A stretch of DNA of 5,178 nt from Accumulibacter sp. (GTDB taxonomy: Bacteria; Pseudomonadota; Gammaproteobacteria; Burkholderiales; Rhodocyclaceae), in assembly GCA_003538495.1 (NCBI GenBank), contig DPSD01000397.1, forward strand, positions 2,752 through 7,929, written 5' to 3'. Positions 1 through 5,178 of the stretch are shown here, in pieces. A program made the translations under genes and the position numbers. Below the pieces are notes generated by a model that was not told where the DNA came from, did no database searches, and was given only the letters and a program-made list of their open reading frames with translations. The number at the start of each line of letters is the position of its first letter. Position 1 is the stretch's first letter.

Positions 1-240
1 GCGCCGCGCTCGTGGCCGAAGACCTCGCTTTCGAAGAGCGTCTCCGGGATGCCCGAGCAGTCCACCGTGATGAACGGCCCCGAGGCCCGCGGGCTCGCCG
101 CGTGCACGGCCTGCGCGAGGAGCTCCTTGCCCGTACCCGATTCGCCCTCGAGCAGCACGGCCGCGACGGACGGCGCCACGCGCGAGACGAGCTCGAGCGC
201 CTGCCGGATCGCGGGCGAGCGGCCGATGATCGAGCGGTCG
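1..240 (-). other. Sigma-54-dependent activator AAA+ core segment (5' part), joined to the PHP-ATPase frame
   Basis: Residues about 376-454 of the left-edge frame match the start of the NtrC-type sigma-54 interaction domain. They contain IIGRSPAIRQ (379-388), Walker A GESGTGKE (407-414), and then FITVDCSGIPETLFESEVFGHERG (431-454), shown here only to position the block. The window ends at the first two residues of the expected GAFTGA loop. This family hydrolyses ATP to remodel the sigma-54 RNA polymerase holoenzyme. Any native N-terminal sensor domain is absent, because the PHP-ATPase sequence lies directly upstream. Composition differs from the neighbour: 178 of 240 bases at 1-240 are G/C against 165 of 240 at 301-540. 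Six of 7 leucines in this segment use CTC, against 3 of 32 in the PHP-ATPase part. The segment therefore looks like sequence of a different origin, perhaps host core chromosome. Whether the remainder of an activator gene lies to the left cannot be seen. Confidence 0.85.
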
Positions 241-1364
241 CCGTGGGGCTGCACCGGCGCAGGCAGCGGCCGCATGCGCTCGACGAAGTAGCGCAGCGCG
301 CCCTCGCCGTCGCGTCCCTTGGCGACCTTGCAGAAGTCGGCGAAGCGCCTGCGGGGTTCGGCATCGTCAGCCAGCCGGTGCAGTTCGTCGGCACGCGCCG
401 TGGCCAGGCGCAGCGCGTGCACCACGGTGGACTTGCCGGTGCCGCGTCCGCCAACAATGGCGTTGAAGAACGGCGAGAGATCCAACCGGGCCGGCTGGCC
501 GTTGCCCATGTAGTGAGCCTGGTCAATCTCGATCGCACGGATCAGGTGCGCCGGCACGCGGAAGGGGTCGAACGCGCCTTCGTCGCTGCGCCGGACCGAT
601 ACGCCGTTGCCGTCCAGGAGCGCCAGCCGCAGGCCCTCCAACGTGGGAGCCGCCATCTTCACCCAGGTGAATGTGCTGCCCGGCACCTTGCTGCCCTGGA
701 AGCTGTGGCAGTCGCTACCAAGCACGGCGGCCAGACTTGAGCGATGCCTTTCCGCACACTGCGGCCACGGCTGCCTCGGATCGCACCACTCGACGGCCAG
801 CAGTCCTTCGACCTCCAGCGCTTGCCGCAGGGTGTGGGCATCCAGCGCCGGACCGGTGGAATCCGGCCGGCACTGCAGCAGGCCCTTGGCCCCATCGGCA
901 TGGGCCGGCACCGGGATGCCGCCCGCGTCGATGATGGCGAGAATCACCTCGGCCACACCCTTGCTCGTCACCCCGTCGCTATCGCCTTTGCTGCCCTGGT
1001 AGCCGACGGCGCCCAGCAGCGTGTCGATGTCTGCGGTGGTGCGGCCGGGGTCGAAGATCGCCAGCACGTGCACGCCAGCGTTGGCCGAGATCTCCAACCC
1101 AGGGAAGATCGTCAGTTCGCGGAAGCCCTGCGGCCGCGCGGATTCCATCCGGCCATAGGCGGCTTTCAGCGCATCGATCCATGTGCCACTGTTATGGTCG
1201 GTCACCGCCACGCAGTCGATTCCGCAGGCCATGTAGCCAAGCAGCCAGTTCTCGGGCGAAAGATCGGCGCGGTTCTTCGCCCAGTAGGTGTCGGCGGATG
1301 CCGGCGTGTGCGTGTGAAAATCGAACTTCCACCAGCGCGACCCCGGATAGTTCCATGATGTCAT
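1..1364 (-). CDS. TrlF-like PHP-domain/SMC-like ATPase, truncated and fused in frame to a sigma-54 activator core; partial at left edge
   Basis: The frame is open for 454 codons from ATG 1362-1364 to the left edge; I translated it codon by codon. Residues 1 to about 235 form a PHP phosphoesterase domain: HxH at H17/H19, D25, TDHN at 55-58, PGLE with E91, PAHADG with H155, and GSDCH with D218 and H220. These are the usual metal ligands of a PHP hydrolase. A linker follows, then an SMC/ABC-type Walker A, GGRGTGKST, at 305-313. This order is that of TrlF-family AAA-like ATPases, which normally continue with a long coiled coil and a distal Walker B/signature half. Here that part is absent: after about residue 358 the protein becomes a sigma-54 activator AAA+ domain (separate entry). 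The start is chosen for the GGAGG site at 1373-1377 and the 4-nt gap after the methylase stop. The PHP part is probably a nuclease or phosphoesterase gated by the ATPase (inference). Identification of the PHP and Walker parts is strong; activity of the fused product is doubtful. Confidence 0.85.
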   Translation of the reverse strand, partial: MTSWNYPGSRWWKFDFHTHTPASADTYWAKNRADLSPENWLLGYMACGIDCVAVTDHNSGTWIDALKAAYGRMESARPQGFRELTIFPGLEISANAGVHVLAIFDPGRTTADIDTLLGAVGYQGSKGDSDGVTSKGVAEVILAIIDAGGIPVPAHADGAKGLLQCRPDSTGPALDAHTLRQALEVEGLLAVEWCDPRQPWPQCAERHRSSLAAVLGSDCHSFQGSKVPGSTFTWVKMAAPTLEGLRLALLDGNGVSVRRSDEGAFDPFRVPAHLIRAIEIDQAHYMGNGQPARLDLSPFFNAIVGGRGTGKSTVVHALRLATARADELHRLADDAEPRRRFADFCKVAKGRDGEGALRYFVERMRPLPAPVQPHGDRSIIGRSPAIRQALELVSRVAPSVAAVLLEGESGTGKELLAQAVHAASPRASGPFITVDCSGIPETLFESEVFGHERG

Positions 1365-1368
1365 CGGA

Positions 1369-4300
1369 TCACCCTCCCAACGCCAGTGCCTGCTGCGGTG
1401 TGCTGCCGACCGAGCGCAGGTAGTTCTGCAAGCGCTCCAGGAGCGAGCACTCTTCCGTGCAGCCCTCGGCGCGGCTCTTCTCGATCAAGGCCTGGATCAA
1501 CTGGATGAACACCTGGCTGCGACGCAACGCGCGGCTGTCCAGAAACGCGTTGACCGTGACGACGTCGCCGGCCACCCAGAGCTGCATCAGCTTGTGCACC
1601 TGGTCGATGAGCGGAATCGCCCGGCCGCTGGCCGTTTCCATCCCGAGCGAGCGGTGCTTGCGAGCGCGCCAGTCCCGGAGCCTGTACTTGCCGCCGCCGC
1701 CCGAAGACGGCGATTCGTCGGCATCGCCGTCCTCTTCGTTTCCGGCATCTTCTTCGTCTTCTGCCGCTGTCGAGCTGCCGCTGCGCGCGAGCAATTCGTA
1801 CTGGTCAGTGAGCTCGCGCTCGGACAGGCCACAAGACACCGCGTAGAGGATGCACGGACCGGCCGGTGCCTCTTTCAGGCCGAAGTCGTTGCGGTGCAAC
1901 AGGTAGTAGGTCGTCACATCGTCCAGCGGATGGTCTCCGGAAGTGGGTTCGCCCTGACCATGCGACAGCACGCGGCCGACGACGAAGTCGACCACGATGC
2001 GCCGCACGTGGCCGAGGAAGTCGGTGACCGACATCAGAGCACCCGCCTCGGATACCTTCTTTACGGCCGGATACCGGCTGTACGACTCCAGCGCCGGACC
2101 GGTGGCGGCCCAGATGAAGTCCGGCCCGCGAATGCCGGCGTCCCAGAAGTCGCGCAGCCTGGTCGTGATGCTGGCCTCCATTTCCTTGAGTACCTGCGTG
2201 TCCCAGCCGGCTCGGGCGAGCGGGTCGCGCTTCTTGCAGACCAGCCAGACGGAGGACGAGAGCGCGGCCGAGGCTAGCGAGCGCGTGCGGGCCTCACGTT
2301 CTGTCTGGATGGGCCACGATCCATCGACCACGAATCCGGCGCGGATAATGGCCGACACCAAAGTTTCCCACGCATCGGGGTGTTTGTGGGCGAACACGAT
2401 GACGAGCCGTCCTTCCGGTCGCAACGCGCCATGGCAAGTCTTGAACGCCGCTGCCATACCGGCTTCGTAGTTGCGCTTCGAGGCTTGCTTGTCGCCGCCG
2501 AAACGCGATGCGTCGTCGATCAGCTCGCCATCGTTGGCGGCATGGTCCCACTTCGGCGCAAGCGGCTCGGCGAAGGCTTCGTCTAGTTGTGGCGAAAGCC
2601 CATTCAGCGTGCGCCGCAACCAGACGTGAAAGAAATCCATCAGGTCGGAGTACGGAATCGCGTCATAGTAGGGTGGGTCGGTGACGACAACATCGAACTC
2701 GCCCGCCACCGGCCTTGCTGCCGAATTCAGGGCTATCGTGGGCACTGGCGCATCCAGCGCGAACCGGCCCGCATGCTCGACGTATTGCGCCAGCCATTCG
2801 ATTCCGCCTGGGTAGCCACCGGAGGCATCCGCAAGCACGGAGGTTTCCGCGAAGTCCCAGTTCATCGGCAGCGCAAAGCGCACGAAAGTGTTGCGGATCT
2901 GGTCGTAACCAACCGTCCACGAGCACAAGGCGCTGCCGCGGTCGGCGATCCGATCGAGCACCGTGGATACGAGAGCACTGATGGCCTCAACCTGCGCCAC
3001 TGGCAAACCCTCTTCCAGGAGCCGCGCCGGCAATCGGCGCGTCGCACGCAACAAGCCGCTGAGGCCCAGCAGTTGCCGGGGCGTAAACAGCTTCTGCCAC
3101 TGGTCGAGCCCGTAACCATCAACTGAGAATGCCCTTGCTGCCCCGGCGCCACCCTTGGGCGTTGGTTCCACGGGCAAGCCGAACGGTACCTCAGCAAACG
3201 CCCGCTCCAATTCACCTTCTGCCGCACGCGCCATATCGATCTCGTGCGCGGTCGGTAGCCGATACTCTTTCCCCTTTGGCCCATTCATGACTACCGCCGT
3301 CATTACGCTACCCAGTCGGCCGGCGCGTCCCTCCAACCGAAGGTCTTCCATCGTCATGATGGTACCGCAGCATGGGCAGGTGACTCCCGATCGACTCATC
3401 GTTCCTTGCCCGAGTTTCTTGTCGTACTCGCGGCGCTGCGCGGCGTTGCCGCCCTGGACCTTGGCGCTGACGTCAATCCCGAACTCCACCCCACTCCGGT
3501 CTGCGCGCAACCGGATCGTGAGCACGGCGCGCTTGTCGTCCTTCTTGGCAAGCCATCGGGTCTTGAGCAGCGGCAGTTCTGCCCGGCAAGCCTTGCAGCG
3601 GACCGTACGCGCCCAGAGATACGCGACGGTCGGTTTGCTGATCCAGCGCGGCTTGGCCGGATTGTCCATGTGGTCGGCGTCGAAACCTGTATTGAGCAGA
3701 TCGATTTGAGGCTCGCCGGCATCGTTCAGGGGTACGAGCTTGAGCGGCTCGTCCACATCCAGCGGTACCCGTGCGTAGGGCTTCAGCGTGCAGTACTCTG
3801 CGTAGCATGGATAGAAGCGCGCTAGACTCCGACGAGCCTGCTTCAGCACCCAGCGACCCCAGGCTCGCACATGCCAGGCGAGGTCGGCATTCAGCAGCGC
3901 AGGATCAAGTTTCGGGTGATCGAGCAGGCTCAAGGTTTCGCCGCGATCGATTGACGCAAGGGTGTGGGCTGCGGGGCGTAGCGCCGGTGCGGCGGCCAGC
4001 TCGCGCAGGTGCCGCCTGATCTCGGCCGGCGTCAGTCCCCTGGCCTTGAAGTAGTCAGCCATGAATGCCGCATCCTGCAGGGCAAACGGTGGCAACGAGC
4101 GGGTTTGCCCTGCGAGCTTCTGCGGATATTCCAACGTGCACTTCAAGATGAACCACGCGACCGGGTTGATATCGACCGCCGTCACATCGCAGCCAAGACG
4201 CATGGCCTCCAGCGGGATCGCGCCACCGCCGGCGAAGGGGTCCAGCACGCGTGGCGCACGCCCACCGTAAGTCTTGCGAATCTCCTCACGAAACCAGGCC

Positions 4301-4671
4301 ATGTCGGGGCCGGTTTCGCGCCCCCAATGCAGGACGCCGCCGGTCGTCTCCAGCGATTCGATCTCCTCGACCCGGCCGTTCGGCATCTTCTTGTTCTTGA
4401 GCGTCTTGTTGAGTGTGCCGCCCAGCCGCTTGAGAAGTTCGTCGCGCTTCTCCTTGTCGCCTGGATCGGGCAGCAGGGTCGCAATCAATGCCGCACGGCA
4501 AGCCGCCAGGGGCCGACGCGCCGGCCAGATGTGCAGCGTGGAGATGTGCCCATGACGCACGTTCTTCTCGTGCACCGAGTCGATCGAGGTCTGCTTGAGG
4601 GGGAAGGCCACCTCGATAAGACGCTTGTCGTTGTGAGGCATGAGGATGCTTTCTGTTTGGTTTAGCGCCAT
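1369..4671 (-). CDS. DUF1156-family DNA methyltransferase with zinc ribbon (COG1743-type), anti-phage-associated
   Basis: An 1100-residue protein with the hallmarks of a DUF1156 adenine-specific-type DNA methylase. Residues about 15-68 are the DUF1156 block (DKRLIEVAFPLKQ, then HISTLHIWPARRPLAACRA). SAM-binding motif I is DPFAGGG at 144-150, followed by the acidic residue in AVDINP (165-170). Catalytic motif IV is DPPY at 665-668. The long insert between them carries a likely zinc ribbon, C359/C362 with C432/C435, and probably a target-recognition region. Motif order I then IV, with a DPPY, points to N6-adenine (or N4-cytosine) methylation. Residues about 969-995 are an acidic, Ser/Gly-rich linker before a basic C-terminal region. 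No frameshift or lost motif is seen, so it looks intact. ATG 4669-4671 overlaps the NYN stop by 10 nt; a second ATG at 4639-4641 (residue 11) begins nearer the conserved block and is a real alternative. Family members often sit with DUF499 ATPase, helicase and nuclease genes in anti-phage islands (family knowledge); none of those is in this window. Confidence 0.93.
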   Translation of the reverse strand: MALNQTESILMPHNDKRLIEVAFPLKQTSIDSVHEKNVRHGHISTLHIWPARRPLAACRAALIATLLPDPGDKEKRDELLKRLGGTLNKTLKNKKMPNGRVEEIESLETTGGVLHWGRETGPDMAWFREEIRKTYGGRAPRVLDPFAGGGAIPLEAMRLGCDVTAVDINPVAWFILKCTLEYPQKLAGQTRSLPPFALQDAAFMADYFKARGLTPAEIRRHLRELAAAPALRPAAHTLASIDRGETLSLLDHPKLDPALLNADLAWHVRAWGRWVLKQARRSLARFYPCYAEYCTLKPYARVPLDVDEPLKLVPLNDAGEPQIDLLNTGFDADHMDNPAKPRWISKPTVAYLWARTVRCKACRAELPLLKTRWLAKKDDKRAVLTIRLRADRSGVEFGIDVSAKVQGGNAAQRREYDKKLGQGTMSRSGVTCPCCGTIMTMEDLRLEGRAGRLGSVMTAVVMNGPKGKEYRLPTAHEIDMARAAEGELERAFAEVPFGLPVEPTPKGGAGAARAFSVDGYGLDQWQKLFTPRQLLGLSGLLRATRRLPARLLEEGLPVAQVEAISALVSTVLDRIADRGSALCSWTVGYDQIRNTFVRFALPMNWDFAETSVLADASGGYPGGIEWLAQYVEHAGRFALDAPVPTIALNSAARPVAGEFDVVVTDPPYYDAIPYSDLMDFFHVWLRRTLNGLSPQLDEAFAEPLAPKWDHAANDGELIDDASRFGGDKQASKRNYEAGMAAAFKTCHGALRPEGRLVIVFAHKHPDAWETLVSAIIRAGFVVDGSWPIQTEREARTRSLASAALSSSVWLVCKKRDPLARAGWDTQVLKEMEASITTRLRDFWDAGIRGPDFIWAATGPALESYSRYPAVKKVSEAGALMSVTDFLGHVRRIVVDFVVGRVLSHGQGEPTSGDHPLDDVTTYYLLHRNDFGLKEAPAGPCILYAVSCGLSERELTDQYELLARSGSSTAAEDEEDAGNEEDGDADESPSSGGGGKYRLRDWRARKHRSLGMETASGRAIPLIDQVHKLMQLWVAGDVVTVNAFLDSRALRRSQVFIQLIQALIEKSRAEGCTEECSLLERLQNYLRSVGSTPQQALALGG
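1372..1378 (-). promoter_or_regulatory. Ribosome binding site of the PHP-ATPase gene
   Basis: GGGAGGG on the minus strand contains GGAGG at 1373-1377, 8 nt before ATG 1362-1364. It lies inside the last codons of the methylase gene. It sets the PHP-ATPase start and implies coupled translation with the methylase. Confidence 0.8.
4662..4671 (-). other. 10-nt overlap of NYN stop and methylase start
   Basis: The TAA ending the NYN frame (4662-4664) falls inside the first four codons of the methylase, whose ATG is 4669-4671. There is no good Shine-Dalgarno upstream of this ATG (the preceding bases are CAGCCAC), so methylase translation probably depends on ribosomes finishing the NYN frame. That coupling would matter if the NYN gene is broken. 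It would hold only because a ribosome can re-initiate at 4959-4961 in the NYN C-terminal frame. Confidence 0.65.
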
Positions 4672-4957
4672 GTGGCTGGGCGCTGCAGCATGAAGCCGTT
4701 TGGCTTGACGATGGAATCGGGAAGCTGGTTGGCGCGTAGCTTGTCTTCGCCGATGCTTAGGTAGCCGCTAGCGCAACGCTTGAGTTCGCTCGAATACCGC
4801 CGCGGCGGGAACGCGACGATGACTCGCTTGGCGGGGAAGCGCTGGCGCACGCGATGGATCGGGGTGGTCAGGTCGCTGTCGCCCGAGATGACCAGCGCGA
4901 CATCGAAGGCATCGTCGAGTGCGTCGAGGAGCAACTGGATGGCGATGTTCACGTCGG

Positions 4958-4972
4958 TCATCTTCTCTTGTA
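4958..4972 (-). other. Deletion joint in the NYN gene; ATGA stop/start overlap
   Basis: The last N-terminal codons TAC AAG (4967-4972) are shared in sequence with the CAA GAG AAG ATG of the C-terminal frame (4959-4970). The two frames thus meet in a stretch of a few bases, CAAG. The N-terminal frame stops at TGA 4958-4960, which overlaps ATG 4959-4961 as ATGA. The stop and the start of the two half-genes are therefore coupled, as in normal operon gene pairs. Confidence 0.75.
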
Positions 4973-5044
4973 CCGCTTGAACCCGGAATGCTTCAGTCCG
5001 AAGTACAGGTTGAACCCGTCCACGTAGGCAACTACGCGCTCCAT

Positions 5045-5178
5045 TCACGCCTCCCAGGATTGTCGTGACGAGCGCTTGACGAAGGCCCAATCCGCATGGA
5101 GAATATCACTCTTAACCCCGCCAGCGATAGCATCGCCGGCCCGACGCCCCGAAAGGGGCGTCTCTCTTTGTGGCAACG
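5045..5178 (-). CDS. Putative C-terminal end of an upstream gene, unrecognised; partial at right edge
   Basis: One minus-strand frame is open from the right edge for 43 codons and stops at TGA 5045-5047, directly abutting the NYN ATG at 5042-5044. Its C-terminus reads SDILHADWAFVKRSSRQSWE plus a final A, which has the look of a real protein tail (mixed aromatic, charged and hydrophobic residues). The exact stop/start junction, with the NYN Shine-Dalgarno inside it, is typical of an operon. Against this, 43 open codons can occur by chance at this GC content, and an 8-bp perfect hairpin (5143-5162) lies inside the frame. I do not recognise the family. If the frame is not real, the stretch is simply the 5' flank of the NYN gene. 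Confidence 0.45.
   Translation of the reverse strand, partial: LPQRETPLSGRRAGDAIAGGVKSDILHADWAFVKRSSRQSWEA
5050..5055 (-). promoter_or_regulatory. Ribosome binding site of the NYN gene
   Basis: GGGAGG on the minus strand sits 5 nt before ATG 5042-5044. It supports that ATG as the true NYN start over upstream TTG or ATG codons in other frames. It lies within the last codons of the putative upstream gene. Confidence 0.8.
5143..5162. repeat. Perfect 8-bp hairpin with GAAA loop (plus strand)
   Basis: GACGCCCC (5143-5150) pairs with GGGGCGTC (5155-5162) around GAAA, a GNRA tetraloop on the plus strand. On the plus strand it is followed by TCTCTTTG, a poor T tract. On the minus strand it is followed by GGGCC, with no T tract. 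So it would be at best a weak terminator for a rightward transcript, and no plus-strand gene here needs one. A second small hairpin, GCGAT/ATCGC, lies at 5124-5136. Function is unknown. Confidence 0.5.

Larger units (their letters stand above)
4662..5044 (-). pseudogene. NYN-domain (PIN-like, LabA/COG1432-type) RNase gene with internal deletion and frameshift
   Basis: From ATG 5042-5044 the frame reads MERVVAYVDGFNLYFGLKHS then GFKRYKRR and stops at TGA 4958-4960 (28 residues). This is the classic N-terminus of NYN proteins, with the first catalytic aspartate in YVDGFN. The C-terminal half is in another frame: it is recognisable from QEKMTDVN at 4970 and runs to TAA 4662-4664. It contains TDVN, SGDSDLTTP, RVIVAFPP and GYLSIGEDKL, and ends in QRPATWR. 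The acidic residues of TDVN and SGDSD are present. Between the halves an intact relative would have roughly 70-90 more residues (from memory of the family), starting around a YxWLDL block, and they are missing. So the gene lost an internal stretch not divisible by three. The family is a metal-dependent single-stranded RNA nuclease fold. The C-terminal half could still be made as a 99-residue protein from ATG 4959-4961. Family identity is secure; loss of function is inferred. Confidence 0.85.

Noticed and set aside
688..999. 12-bp direct repeat TTGCTGCCCTGG at 688-699 and 988-999, exactly 300 bp apart
   Set aside because: Both copies encode an (F/Y)QGSK turn in the PHP domain, in the same frame. 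Similar peptides and shared codon preference explain it; no sign of duplication extends beyond the 12 bp.
1594..2277. Long plus-strand open frame opposite the methylase (227 codons); likewise 4009-4665, 12-740 and 744-1358
   Set aside because: They are antisense to well-identified minus-strand genes in GC-rich sequence. Their translations are rich in Arg, Ala, His and Gln, show no recognisable domain, and lack convincing ribosome binding sites.
4662..5090. A single 142-codon frame for the NYN protein starting from TTG at 5088-5090
   Set aside because: Its first ~40 residues are a shadow of the true NYN N-terminus in another frame and resemble no NYN protein. The ATG at 5042-5044 has the GGGAGG site and encodes the conserved YVDGFN block.
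5048..5120. Sigma-70 promoter upstream of the NYN gene (TATTCT-like hexamer near 5104-5109)
   Set aside because: No acceptable -35 hexamer lies at 16-18 bp, and the stretch may be coding for the upstream gene.
5143..5162. Intrinsic terminator for a gene to the right of the window
   Set aside because: On the minus strand the stem is followed by GGGCC rather than a T tract, so it cannot be called a terminator for leftward transcription.
1..5178. CRISPR array, tRNA, rRNA, insertion sequence or integrase
   Set aside because: No regularly spaced repeats, tRNA-like arms, terminal inverted repeats, or transposase or recombinase motifs were seen on either strand.

Overview
The window reads as a tight, single-strand (minus) gene cluster from a high-GC bacterium, most likely a proteobacterium. 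The evidence is GC-rich coding sequence, good Shine-Dalgarno sites, and a sigma-54 activator segment at the left edge. The genus cannot be named from this sequence. Nothing convincing is encoded on the plus strand.

In transcription order (right to left) the layout is: (1) 5045-5178, an open frame running in from the right edge and probably the C-terminal end of an unrecognised upstream gene; (2) 4662-5044, a NYN-domain (PIN-like) RNase gene whose start and C-terminal half are both recognisable but lie in different frames with the middle missing, so it is an internal-deletion pseudogene or a split gene; (3) 1369-4671, an apparently intact 1100-residue DUF1156-type DNA methyltransferase with a zinc ribbon, of a family found in anti-phage islands; (4) 1-1364, a gene that starts as a TrlF-like PHP-phosphoesterase/SMC-like ATPase, keeps the full PHP domain and the Walker A motif, and then changes at about residues 358-376, in frame, into the AAA+ core of a sigma-54 (NtrC-type) activator that runs off the left edge.

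The spacing suggests one translationally coupled operon. The upstream stop abuts the NYN start, the NYN stop overlaps the methylase start by 10 nt, and the methylase stop is 4 nt from the PHP-ATPase start, whose Shine-Dalgarno lies inside the methylase end. I saw no clear promoter or factor-independent terminator for the operon.

The cluster resembles a modification-based defence locus: a methylase to mark self DNA, plus a PHP/ATPase protein and an RNase-like protein as candidate effectors. Both genes flanking the methylase are disrupted while the methylase looks whole. The most unusual point is the left junction, where codon use changes abruptly and two unrelated ATPase genes are joined in one open frame. 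It could be the edge of a defence island, a deletion joint, or an assembly chimera.
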